Positions 43,752-52,222 of a stretch of DNA of 64,000 nucleotides are shown piece after piece. The stretch is taken from positions 1 to 64,000 of the forward strand of contig NZ_RCSU01000011.1 of assembly GCF_003991355.1 (NCBI RefSeq). Reading direction: 5' to 3'. The stretch is from Pseudoflavitalea rhizosphaerae (GTDB taxonomy: Bacteria > Bacteroidota > Bacteroidia > Chitinophagales > Chitinophagaceae). The number at the start of each line of letters is the position of its first letter. Within the stretch, counting starts at the first letter, position 1. The notes beneath the pieces are model-generated. The model was not told where the DNA came from, did not search any database, and saw nothing but the letters and a program-made list of their open reading frames with translations. A program made the translations under genes and the position numbers.

Positions 43752-44570
43752 TCAATGTTGCCTGCTTGCATTCGTTCCTGCCGGACTGTTCTCTTTCAAC
43801 TTTGGTTCGCGCAGCTCCACCGGTTTCTTTTTCTTCTCGCGCTTGCGCATCCACATATTGAGTAACTCCACACCAAAGGAAAATGCCATCGCAAAGTAGA
43901 TATATCCTTTATCGATATGGCTATGGTGTACAGGTTCCAGGCCTTCAAAGAAAAGACTAAAGCCAACCATCAGCAGGAAGGCAAGCGCCAGCATTTTCAG
44001 TGTGGGATGCTGATGGATGAAATTGCTGATCTTGTCTGCAAAGAAGAACATGATGATCATCGCGATGATCACTGCAATGATCATCACCGGAACAATGCGC
44101 GCAAGGCCCACTGCCGTAATGATACTGTCGAACGAGAACACCATATCGATCACAATGATCTGCGCGATCAATGAACCGAAAGAAGCCGGCTTGTTATTCT
44201 TGGGATTGAGCGATTCTTCATCGCCCTCCAGCTTGTGGTGGATCTCTTTCACTGTTTTATATAGCAGGAAAAGACCACCCACAAACATGATACAGTTGCG
44301 CAGGTTGAATGCCACATGCGTACCTCTGATATCGAAACCAAACAATTCCGAGTTACCGTTCTTCACCAGCCAACCGATGGCCATCAGTAAAAGGATACGA
44401 ACTGTGATGCCGGCAAACATCCAGATACGGCGGGCTTTGAGCTGTTGGTCCTTGCTCATCCGTCCCATCAGTATCGACACAAATATCACGTTGTCGATAC
44501 CAAGCACAACTTCAAGTGTAGTAAGTGTTAATAAACTGATCAGTGCGTCGATCGTAAATAACTGCTCCAT
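43752..44570 (-). CDS. TerC family integral membrane protein
   Basis: A 272-residue inner-membrane protein with about seven hydrophobic segments. The family motifs are visible: EVVLGIDNVIFVSIL near the N terminus and VIDMVFSFDSIITAVGLA in the middle, each with the acidic residues in the membrane thought to bind a metal ion. The C terminus is cytoplasmic and basic (RKREKKKKPVELREPK). TerC proteins have been linked to tellurite resistance and to manganese/calcium export; no tellurite gene is nearby, so metal export is more likely here. Confidence 0.92.
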   Translation of the reverse strand: MEQLFTIDALISLLTLTTLEVVLGIDNVIFVSILMGRMSKDQQLKARRIWMFAGITVRILLLMAIGWLVKNGNSELFGFDIRGTHVAFNLRNCIMFVGGLFLLYKTVKEIHHKLEGDEESLNPKNNKPASFGSLIAQIIVIDMVFSFDSIITAVGLARIVPVMIIAVIIAMIIMFFFADKISNFIHQHPTLKMLALAFLLMVGFSLFFEGLEPVHHSHIDKGYIYFAMAFSFGVELLNMWMRKREKKKKPVELREPKLKENSPAGTNASRQH

Positions 44571-44638
44571 GAGCGGATCAAAGTTTTAAGAACTGAAAGT
44601 AAATTAGTAGTGGTTGGCTGCTGATTGTTACAGTTGAT

Positions 44639-45688
44639 CTATGCTTTCCATTTGCTGCTGATCTTTTTCACGATAGCGGGACCTTCATAGATGAAGCCGG
44701 TCCAGATCTGCACCATCACTGCGCCTGCAGCGGCTTTGGCGGCTGCATCTTCGCCGGTGAAGATACCACCTGATCCAATCACGGGGATCTTTCCGCCCGT
44801 CTTCTCACAAATATAGCGTACCACTTCCGTAGAACGAGTCAGCAGGGGCTTTCCACTGAGACCGCCGGCGCCGATGGCTTCCAGGGTGCTGGCGGGTGTT
44901 TGCAGGTTATCCCGACTGATAGTGGTATTGGCAGCTACCAGTCCGTCCAGTTGGATCTCAAGCGCAAGGTCTACCACATCATCGATCTGTTCAACGGTCA
45001 GGTCCGGGGCAATCTTCAGTAATAACGGTTTGGCCTCAGCGCCGGATGGCGTAAGCTGGTGATTGATGGTCTGCAAATGCGAAAGGATCTTGTGCAAAGA
45101 ATCTTTTTCCTGCAAAGCACGCAGGCCCGGTGTATTGGGCGAGCTCACGTTCACCACAAAATAATCCACAACATCATAAAGTTCCCTGAAGCAGATCTCG
45201 TAATCCTTCCAGGCATCTTCATTGGGCGTTACTTTGTTCTTACCGATATTGCCCCCGATGATCAGGGGAGAAGAAGCATGTTGCTCTTTCCATTTTTTCA
45301 ATCTTGCAGTAACTACTTTTACGCCATCGTTGTTGAAGCCCATGCGGTTGATCAGTGCCTTGTCTTTCGGTAAACGAAAAAGCCTGGGTTTATCGTTGCC
45401 GGCTTGCGGCAGTGGCGTAACGGTGCCGATCTCCACATAGCCGAAGCCCATCACTTCCAGTTCACTGAGGAAGAGCGCGTTCTTGTCGAATCCCGCGGCG
45501 AGGCCGATACGGTTGGGGAAATGAAGTCCAAATACAGTGGCAGGGTTTGCAGATGCGGGTTTGAAAGAGGCTGTCAGCATTTTGCGGATGAAGCCGATGC
45601 GACACCCAAGTTTGAAGGTGTTCATGGCAAAATAATGCACACTTTCAGCATCGAAAAGGAATAGTAATTTGCGAATTAACTGGTACAT
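44639..45688 (-). CDS. pyrD: dihydroorotate dehydrogenase (quinone)
   Basis: A 349-residue class 2 enzyme that oxidises dihydroorotate to orotate in pyrimidine synthesis, feeding electrons to the membrane quinone pool. The N-terminal extension (YQLIRKLLFLFDAESVHYFA) is the membrane-binding helix of class 2; FMN-site motifs include FGLHFPNRIGLAAGFDKNA, FVVNVSSPNTPGLRALQ with the catalytic Ser, and PVIGSGGIFTGEDAAAK. Divergent from the thiolase gene. Confidence 0.95.
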   Translation of the reverse strand: MYQLIRKLLFLFDAESVHYFAMNTFKLGCRIGFIRKMLTASFKPASANPATVFGLHFPNRIGLAAGFDKNALFLSELEVMGFGYVEIGTVTPLPQAGNDKPRLFRLPKDKALINRMGFNNDGVKVVTARLKKWKEQHASSPLIIGGNIGKNKVTPNEDAWKDYEICFRELYDVVDYFVVNVSSPNTPGLRALQEKDSLHKILSHLQTINHQLTPSGAEAKPLLLKIAPDLTVEQIDDVVDLALEIQLDGLVAANTTISRDNLQTPASTLEAIGAGGLSGKPLLTRSTEVVRYICEKTGGKIPVIGSGGIFTGEDAAAKAAAGAVMVQIWTGFIYEGPAIVKKISSKWKA

Positions 45689-45727
45689 ATTGGGGTGCGA
45701 AGATAATGCAACTTTAATGGACAGCTA

Positions 45728-45759
45728 TTTGGCGGGAAGAAAATGGATCATTAACTTTG
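45728..45759 (+). promoter_or_regulatory. predicted promoter of the thiolase gene
   Basis: TTTG at 45728-45731, a 20-base spacer, and TAACTTTG at 45752-45759: both elements of the Bacteroidota consensus at the expected distance. The leader to ATG 45807 would be about 43 bases. Confidence 0.65.
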
Positions 45760-45806
45760 ATACAGAAGGTTGCATAAACAACTAATGAATCATTTAAACA
45801 TATTTT

Positions 45807-46985
45807 ATGCAGGAAGCATATATCGTAGCAGGCTATCGTACTGCGGTTGGTAAATCCAAACGGGGGGTATTCCGTTTTTATCGTCCGGATGATCTGGCCA
45901 CTGAAGTGATCAAATCGCTGGTAGCTTCTGTGCCTGGACTGGAGCCTAAAATGGTGGATGATGTGATTGTGGGCAATGCGGTTCCCGAAGCGGAGCAGGG
46001 ATTGCAGGTGGGGCGTTTGATTGCCGCCAAAGCATTGGGCATTGAAGTGCCGGGCATGACAGTGAACCGATATTGTGCATCCGGCCTGGAAACCATCGCC
46101 ATTGCTACGGCCAAGATCCGTACAGGAATGGCCGAGTGTATTGTTGCCGGTGGAACTGAAAGTATGAGCCTGGTGCCTACATCCGGTTGGAAACCTGTTC
46201 CTTCTTATGCCATCGCGAAAGATGAACCTGATTATTTTCTGGGTATGGGCCTGACGGCAGAAGCTGTGGCCAAAGAATATGAAGTGAGTCGTGAAGACCA
46301 GGATGCTTTCTCTTACCAAAGCCATCAGAAAGCTATCAATGCTATCAGGAATGGTTATTTCAAAAGTGGCATCCTGCCCATCAATGTTGAGCAGGTGTAT
46401 GTGAACGAAAAAGGAAAGCGCGCTGTAAAAAGCTATGTTGTGGATACCGATGAAGGGCCACGTCCTGATACAAGTATGGAAGCATTAGGTAAATTGAAGC
46501 CAGTGTTTGCTGCAAATGGTACCGTAACGGCCGGTAACTCTTCTCAAACCTCCGACGGAGCCGCTTTTGTGGTAGTGATGAGTGAAAGGCTGGTGAACCA
46601 GCTGGGATTGAAACCTATTGCGCGACTGGTTGCCTGTGCTTCAGCAGGTGTGCATCCCCGTATCATGGGTATCGGCCCGGTGGAAGCAGTTCCTAAAGTG
46701 TTGAAGCAGGCCAATATGAATCTAGGCCAGATAGACCTGGTGGAGTTGAATGAAGCCTTCGCTTCTCAGGCGCTGGCCGTGGTCCGTAAGTTGGGCATCA
46801 ATCCGGATATCGTGAACATCAATGGAGGCGCAATTGCGCTAGGACATCCTTTGGGATGTACAGGCGCCAAGCTCACTATCCAGATAACGAATGATATGAA
46901 ACGATTGGGCAAGAAATATGGCATTGTTACTGCCTGTGTTGGCGGCGGACAGGGGATTGCAGGGATTATTGAGAATATCGGTTAA
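45807..46985 (+). CDS. acetyl-CoA C-acyltransferase (thiolase)
   Basis: A 392-residue thiolase. The N-terminal nucleophile Cys lies in NRYCASGLETIA, and the C-terminal catalytic residues in NINGGAIALGHPLGCTGAK and GIVTACVGGGQGIAGI. It could act in fatty-acid beta-oxidation (FadA-like) or in acetoacetyl-CoA formation; no fadB-type gene is adjacent, so the substrate chain length stays open. It has its own promoter and terminator and is transcribed alone. Confidence 0.93.
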   Translation: MQEAYIVAGYRTAVGKSKRGVFRFYRPDDLATEVIKSLVASVPGLEPKMVDDVIVGNAVPEAEQGLQVGRLIAAKALGIEVPGMTVNRYCASGLETIAIATAKIRTGMAECIVAGGTESMSLVPTSGWKPVPSYAIAKDEPDYFLGMGLTAEAVAKEYEVSREDQDAFSYQSHQKAINAIRNGYFKSGILPINVEQVYVNEKGKRAVKSYVVDTDEGPRPDTSMEALGKLKPVFAANGTVTAGNSSQTSDGAAFVVVMSERLVNQLGLKPIARLVACASAGVHPRIMGIGPVEAVPKVLKQANMNLGQIDLVELNEAFASQALAVVRKLGINPDIVNINGGAIALGHPLGCTGAKLTIQITNDMKRLGKKYGIVTACVGGGQGIAGIIENIG

Positions 46986-47007
46986 GCGATTGCAATAAAT
47001 GAGTGTA

Positions 47008-47036
47008 AGCCTCCGGTGAAGCCGGAGGCTTTTTTT
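47008..47036 (+). terminator. rho-independent terminator of the thiolase gene
   Basis: AGCCTCCGG and CCGGAGGCT pair perfectly around TGAAG and run into seven T residues. Confidence 0.93.
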
Positions 47037-47047
47037 GTGCGGGAAAT

Positions 47048-47704
47048 TTAATCCGGTTGATTGGACAAAAAACAATCTTTTTGATTGCCCCGTTTCTGTG
47101 GTTTAAAGAATCCACGTATGCAATTAAGATTTCTGATACAGATTTGGATATGTGTTTTGGAAAAGATGCCGGACCCCTCAAAGGCAGGCCCGCCTTCAAC
47201 AAAGGCGCCGCGTACCGAATCGAAAACTGGAAAGCCGGGCAGCGCAACAGAAGTAGTATCCGGATTTTGACTCTTAAGATTATCGTGCATAAATTCGATA
47301 GCAGCACAATCCAGATAACGTAACAGCTTATCCTTGTGTAGATCACCCTTCGCGTCTTTGTTAACAGGCAAAGGTGTTCCACTCGATAGATAATAGTTTA
47401 CCATGCCCTTGTGATACTTAGACAATAAATCTATGTACTGGCTTTCCAGGAAATCGCAGCAATAACCTAACTGAAGCACTGCACCTAAAACAGCGGGCTC
47501 ACGTATAGTGTTGCGGGCTTGTTTGCTCAGTGCCCATTGCCAGGCCCTTTCATAATTATTTTCCCAGAAATATAGCCCATGTCCCAGCCAGTCGAATGGC
47601 TGCTTACTGATCTTTACTCTATCGGGGTACATTAATAACTCATCCCGGACTGCAGCTTCACAACCGTGGAAACCGAGCACCAGGTTCGATTTAAAATCAT
47701 ACAT
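47048..47704 (-). CDS. putative ADP-ribosyltransferase-fold protein (toxin-like)
   Basis: A 218-residue soluble protein without signal peptide. The N terminus has LGFHGC (His13), then about 30 residues on GHGLYFWENNYERAWQWA (Tyr45), and late in the chain THIQICIRN (Gln187): the spacing and order fit the H-Y-(E/Q) triad of PARP-like ADP-ribosyltransferases, with His and Tyr holding NAD+. The GHGLYF stretch resembles the GxGxYF motif of that group and of DUF3990-type toxins. A small gene starts upstream and ends 8 bases before this start, the usual antitoxin-toxin layout. Enzyme activity and toxicity are inferred; another NAD-using role is possible. It converges on the thiolase gene. Confidence 0.6.
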   Translation of the reverse strand: MYDFKSNLVLGFHGCEAAVRDELLMYPDRVKISKQPFDWLGHGLYFWENNYERAWQWALSKQARNTIREPAVLGAVLQLGYCCDFLESQYIDLLSKYHKGMVNYYLSSGTPLPVNKDAKGDLHKDKLLRYLDCAAIEFMHDNLKSQNPDTTSVALPGFPVFDSVRGAFVEGGPAFEGSGIFSKTHIQICIRNLNCIRGFFKPQKRGNQKDCFLSNQPD

Positions 47705-47712
47705 ATAATCCG

Positions 47713-47901
47713 CTATTTAGAAGCGGAGTACTGTTCGAGGATTTTATAAGGTTCTGTGTAGTTACCATTCTCGTCAAGGATGCCTGCATTAATCAATCCC
47801 TGCAGAGCTTCTTCACGAGTTAATTTCCTCTCGCTCAGACTTACCGCTAAATCCATCATTCGCTGATAGTTTGCAATTTCTTCGTCTGTCCATGTATACA
47901 T
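47713..47901 (-). CDS. small protein upstream of the ART-like gene, putative antitoxin
   Basis: A 62-residue protein from ATG 47901 (a GTG at 47919 would add 6 residues). It is helical and charged (WTDEEIANYQRMMDLAVSLS, then REEALQGLINAGILDENGNY) with no DNA-binding motif that I recognise. It is the first gene of a two-gene operon with the ART-like gene, separated by 8 bases. By analogy with DUF3990-associated small proteins it may neutralise or direct the partner; this is inferred from context only. Confidence 0.6.
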   Translation of the reverse strand: MYTWTDEEIANYQRMMDLAVSLSERKLTREEALQGLINAGILDENGNYTEPYKILEQYSASK

Positions 47902-48144
47902 AAGAGAAAATTTAATCACTCTAAATTACAATTTCTTTCGAATATAATTTTTCTCTCACCTCTTCTCACGTCAACATCCCCACGAACTCCTTATTCCTTA
48001 AAATCCCTGTCGAAACACGCTTTTCGCACCACTCCGTATTATTACGATTTTCCGTGAATTTTTACTTGTTGCTGAGCTTTTTCTACCATATGGCAACATT
48101 TTTGAGCATAAATAACGTTAACTGCTTACCCCAAAAACAACCGT

Positions 48145-49824
48145 ATGGATAGAAGGTCATTCTTCGCCCTGAAACCAAAAACCAATGCTCCTGCCGCTTC
48201 GCCATTCGGCGGGCTCCGCCAGATCACAACAGGTCTGAACCCTTATACGGGTCCCTGGACCACCAATGAAGTAGTACACCTGCTCAAAAGGACCATGTTC
48301 GGGGCCAAAAAAACTGATGTTGACTATTTCTCCGCCATGACCATGGATGCCGCTGTGGACACACTTTTGAACGTACCAGCCACAGTTCCCCCACCTCCGG
48401 TGAAAGGATATACCAATGAAGATATCAACCCTGCCGATCCTGATTGCGCCATCCCCATCGGGTCTACCTGGGTGAACACGCATACCAATGACGGACAGGC
48501 GAACTACAACAGGATCATCAGCTGGAAAGCATGGTGGGCCTCCCTCATGATCAACCAGGACAGGAATATTGGTGAAAAGATGACTCTCTTCTGGCATAAT
48601 CATTTTGCAACCGAGACCGGATTTTACAAAGTGGGTATCTACGCTTATCGTCACTATCTGTTGTTGAGACGTTATGCCACAGGCAATTTCAAGGAATTGG
48701 TTCGAGGGGTGACTATCGATCTCGCCATGCTCAATTATCTCAATGGCATGCTTAGCCGAAAAGAGGCGCCTGACGAGAACTATGCCCGTGAATTACAGGA
48801 ACTCTTTACACTGGGAAAAGAAAACAACCCAAACTATACCGAACCTGATGTGATCACTGCCGCACGTGTGCTCACCGGATGGTGCATCAATGAAGAAACC
48901 GATGAAGTTTTCTTCGATATTAATCGCCATGATACAGGCAGCAAAACCTTTTCGTCCTTCTATGGCGGCACTACCATCGCCGGCCGTAGCGACGCCAATG
49001 CAGGTGAAGCTGAGCTGGACGATCTCCTCACCATGATCTTCAATAAGAATGTGGAAGTGTCAGAATTCATGGTGCGAAAACTCTACCGTTATTTCGTTTA
49101 CTATACTATCGATGCCAATACGGAAACCAATGTGATAAAACCATTGGCTCAACTGTTCCGCAACAGCAACTGGGAAGTGAAACCAGTGCTCGAACGCCTT
49201 TTCAAAAGTGAACATTTTTTTGATGTGCTTTCACAGGGTTGCCTGATCAAGAGCCCGCTTGATCTAACCATTGGCCTCTGCCGTGAATTCAATGTGCAGT
49301 TCCCTTCGGCAACTGACTATGAAGCTTATTACGGCTTGCTGGACTTTGTAAGGTTTCAATCAGCCGAAATGCAGCTGAATCCCGGCGATCCTCCCGGAGT
49401 ATCAGGGTGGCCGGCCTACTACCAGATCCCGCAATTCCATGAAGCCTGGATCAATTCGGATACATTGCCAAAAAGGAATATTTTCTCAGATGTATTGATT
49501 GGCCCCGGCTATATGAGGAATGGTCAGGTACTAAGGATCGATCCCGTGGAGTTCACCAACACATTACCCAATGCAGTGAACCCGGATGTACTGATCAATG
49601 ATGTGTTGAGCTTAATCTACCGGGTACCCTTATCCGATGCTTCCAAAACCATCATCAAGAATGCCATCCTGCTTACCGGCCAAACCCAGGATTATTACTG
49701 GAGCAATGCATGGAATGCCTACAAAGCAGATCCTGCCAATATGGTGAAGCACGAAGTAGTTCACCTCCGGCTTCAGGCATTGTACAAATATTTCATGAAC
49801 CTGGCTGAATACCAATTAGCTTAA
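48145..49824 (+). CDS. DUF1800 family protein
   Basis: A 559-residue protein of the DUF1800 group: WTTNEVVHLLKRTMFGAKKTD near the start, EKMTLFWHNHFATE with conserved His, NYARELQELFTLGKENNPNY, and DPPGVSGWPAYYQIP near the C-terminal third. It begins MDRRSFFALK, which resembles a Tat RR motif but lacks a following hydrophobic stretch, so export is uncertain. DUF1800 genes are routinely paired with DUF1501 genes, as here (36-base gap). The biochemical role of the pair is not established. Upstream lies a 243-base AT-rich region without a recognised promoter. Confidence 0.9.
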   Translation: MDRRSFFALKPKTNAPAASPFGGLRQITTGLNPYTGPWTTNEVVHLLKRTMFGAKKTDVDYFSAMTMDAAVDTLLNVPATVPPPPVKGYTNEDINPADPDCAIPIGSTWVNTHTNDGQANYNRIISWKAWWASLMINQDRNIGEKMTLFWHNHFATETGFYKVGIYAYRHYLLLRRYATGNFKELVRGVTIDLAMLNYLNGMLSRKEAPDENYARELQELFTLGKENNPNYTEPDVITAARVLTGWCINEETDEVFFDINRHDTGSKTFSSFYGGTTIAGRSDANAGEAELDDLLTMIFNKNVEVSEFMVRKLYRYFVYYTIDANTETNVIKPLAQLFRNSNWEVKPVLERLFKSEHFFDVLSQGCLIKSPLDLTIGLCREFNVQFPSATDYEAYYGLLDFVRFQSAEMQLNPGDPPGVSGWPAYYQIPQFHEAWINSDTLPKRNIFSDVLIGPGYMRNGQVLRIDPVEFTNTLPNAVNPDVLINDVLSLIYRVPLSDASKTIIKNAILLTGQTQDYYWSNAWNAYKADPANMVKHEVVHLRLQALYKYFMNLAEYQLA

Positions 49825-49860
49825 CCCAACCGCCTGCCCGGCAGGAACAACCAATTTTCT

Positions 49861-51447
49861 ATGAAACGCAGAGAATTCTTTTCCCAAACTTTGCCGGCAG
49901 CCATTACACTGCCCGGTCTTTTCAAAGGTTTTTCTGTTAAAGCATATACAGGCTCTTCGCCTTTGATCCGGTCTTTACTCGCTACCACCGAAACAGATAA
50001 GGTACTGGTACTGATCCAGCTCAATGGTGGTAATGATGGATTGAATATGGTGATACCAGTTGAGTTCTATGCAGGTTACCAGAATGCAAGAAAGAATATC
50101 GCTATCCCCCAGAATAAAGTTCTTACCCTTAACGGGGTGGTAAAAACAGGTTTGCATCCATCCATGGCCGGCCTGCAAAGCCTTTACAACGAAGGTCAAC
50201 TGGCCATCGTTCAGGCAGTGGGTTATCCAACTCCCAACTTCTCGCATTTCCGCGCCACGGATATCTGGATGAGCGGCTCTGATTCAGAACAGGTGCTTAC
50301 TACTGGTTGGACGGGCAGGTATCTCGCCAATGAGTTTCCCAACTATCCTAACGGGTACCCCAATACGCAGATGCCGGACCCGCTGGCCATTCAGATTGGC
50401 GCCGTGGCGGCGCTGGCCTTACAAGGGCCCACTATGAACATGGCCATGAATATCAGCGATCCCAATAGCTTTTATGATTTTCTCGAAGACATTCAGGATC
50501 CCGTTCCGGATACCCCATGGGGTAAGGAACTGAAATATATCCGCCTTATTGCAGGGCAAACGGAAAGATACTCCACTGTTATCCGCGCAGCAGCAAGGCG
50601 TGTTCCGGCACAGGGTAGCTACCCGGGTAATAATGACCTGGCTCAACAATTGAAAATTGTAGCAAGGCTCATAAAAGGTGGATTGAAAACACGGATCTAT
50701 ATGGTGAGCACCGGCGGATTCGATACGCATGGAGGCCAGGTGGAAGAAAAAGATACCACCACAGGAATGCACGCTTCATTGCTTGGCAATCTTTCCAACG
50801 CCATCAAAGCATTCATGGATGATTGTAAAGGTCTCGGAGTGGATGATCGCGTGATCGGAATGACCTTCTCCGAGTTTGGAAGACGCATCAAGTCCAATGG
50901 CAGTTTTGGAACAGACCATGGAGCCGCCGCACCTGTTTTCGTATTCGGCAAGAATGTCCGCCCAGGCATCGTAGGCAATAATCCCAATATTCCAACCAGC
51001 ACTTCGGTGAACGACAATGTACCTTTCCAATATGATTTCAGAAGCATTTACGCTTCCCTGCTCAGTCAATGGTTCTGTGTGAAAGAAACAGACCTGCAAA
51101 CCATCATGCTGAAAAATTTCCAGAACATTCCGCTTGCTTACAACAATGCCTGCACCACCACCGGCCTTGACGATGTGATCCGGAATTCCGGCGATCAACT
51201 TATCATTAATTATCCTAATCCGTTCACCGATACTACCAGCATTACCTTCAAAACCAAAGGCGGTCATACGATGGTACAGGTGATGGACAGTCTCGGCCGC
51301 GTTGCCAAAATTCTCACAGATAAGGTCTATACCCCCGGCGCCTACACGCTTTCATTCGAAAGCAGGGGCCTGCCTGCAGGTGTTTATTATGCACGTTTTC
51401 AGAATGGCACAATACAGCAGGTAAGGTCGATGCTTAAAGTGAGATAG
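49861..51447 (+). CDS. DUF1501 family protein with T9SS type A sorting domain
   Basis: A 528-residue exported protein. It starts MKRREFFSQTLPAAITLPG, a Tat-type signal with the RR pair, followed by a DUF1501 (sulfatase/phosphatase-like) domain containing LVLIQLNGGNDGLNMVIP, TGGFDTHGGQ and SEFGRRIKSNGSFGTDHGAA with many conserved metal-type residues. The last 75 residues form a C-terminal sorting domain (LIINYPNPFTDTTSITF ... LPAGVYYARFQNG) for type IX secretion to the cell surface. Paired with the DUF1800 gene. Passage first by Tat or Sec and then by T9SS is implied. Confidence 0.92.
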   Translation: MKRREFFSQTLPAAITLPGLFKGFSVKAYTGSSPLIRSLLATTETDKVLVLIQLNGGNDGLNMVIPVEFYAGYQNARKNIAIPQNKVLTLNGVVKTGLHPSMAGLQSLYNEGQLAIVQAVGYPTPNFSHFRATDIWMSGSDSEQVLTTGWTGRYLANEFPNYPNGYPNTQMPDPLAIQIGAVAALALQGPTMNMAMNISDPNSFYDFLEDIQDPVPDTPWGKELKYIRLIAGQTERYSTVIRAAARRVPAQGSYPGNNDLAQQLKIVARLIKGGLKTRIYMVSTGGFDTHGGQVEEKDTTTGMHASLLGNLSNAIKAFMDDCKGLGVDDRVIGMTFSEFGRRIKSNGSFGTDHGAAAPVFVFGKNVRPGIVGNNPNIPTSTSVNDNVPFQYDFRSIYASLLSQWFCVKETDLQTIMLKNFQNIPLAYNNACTTTGLDDVIRNSGDQLIINYPNPFTDTTSITFKTKGGHTMVQVMDSLGRVAKILTDKVYTPGAYTLSFESRGLPAGVYYARFQNGTIQQVRSMLKVR

Positions 51448-51479
51448 ATATTTAAAACATATTAATACGAATAATCTTT

Positions 51480-51501
51480 AAGCCCTTTTCAGGGCTTTTT
51501 A
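51480..51501 (+). terminator. rho-independent terminator of the DUF1800/DUF1501 pair
   Basis: AAGCCC and GGGCTT pair around TTTTCA and are followed by a T run. Confidence 0.8.
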
Positions 51502-51549
51502 CTTTCATATGGTAAATAGTTTTAAATTGCCCCATATTGATTACATCCT

Positions 51550-52194
51550 ATGGTGAAAGTTTTTATCACTGATGACCACGAATTATATCTTGAAGGTCTG
51601 ACCCTGCTACTCGGAAAACAAGAAGGAATACAGGTTGTTGGTACGGCCATGAACGGAGGCCATTTGCTGAAACAATTGCCTGAGCTGGAAATTGACGTGC
51701 TGCTGCTCGACGTACACCTGCCTGATATCGAGGAAGAGGATCTCCTCAAGCAGATCCGCGCCATCAAGCCCGGTTTGAAAGTGCTTTACCTCACGCTGAT
51801 GAGAGGCACCCGTTACATCCATAAGTTGGTGAAATACGATATCCAGGGCTATCTCCTGAAGAATGCCAGCATGGAAGAACTGAAGAAAGCTCTCAAAGCC
51901 ATCTCCACCGGAGAGAAATACTTCAGCAAAGAGATCAATATCCTGGATACGGAACAGGACTTCCGTAATACCATTACCATCGAAGACAAGAAGGTAGAGG
52001 AAATTCTTTCCCGCCGCGAAATCGAGATACTGACCCTTATATGCAAGGAATTCAGCAACTCCGAAATTGCAGAAAAATTATTCCTGAGCGTTAGCACCGT
52101 GGAAACCCACCGGAAGAACCTCATCGCTAAATTAGGCGTGAACAATACGGTTGGACTGGTAAAATTTGCACTTAAGAACCGGCTGATCGACTGA
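51550..52194 (+). CDS. NarL/LuxR-type response regulator
   Basis: A 214-residue transcription regulator. Receiver domain at residues 1-125 with acidic pair DD (ITDDHELYLEG), phospho-acceptor Asp in LLLDVHLPDI, Thr in LTLMRG and Lys in GYLLKNAS. The C-terminal LuxR-type helix-turn-helix is SRREIEILTLICKEFSNSEI and FLSVSTVETHRKNLI. It precedes the histidine kinase gene, whose start lies about 30 bases downstream, and the two form a two-component system. The targets are unknown. Confidence 0.94.
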   Translation: MVKVFITDDHELYLEGLTLLLGKQEGIQVVGTAMNGGHLLKQLPELEIDVLLLDVHLPDIEEEDLLKQIRAIKPGLKVLYLTLMRGTRYIHKLVKYDIQGYLLKNASMEELKKALKAISTGEKYFSKEINILDTEQDFRNTITIEDKKVEEILSRREIEILTLICKEFSNSEIAEKLFLSVSTVETHRKNLIAKLGVNNTVGLVKFALKNRLID

Positions 52195-52222
52195 TATGCA
52201 TTTTCGTTTTATGGAATTTTAA

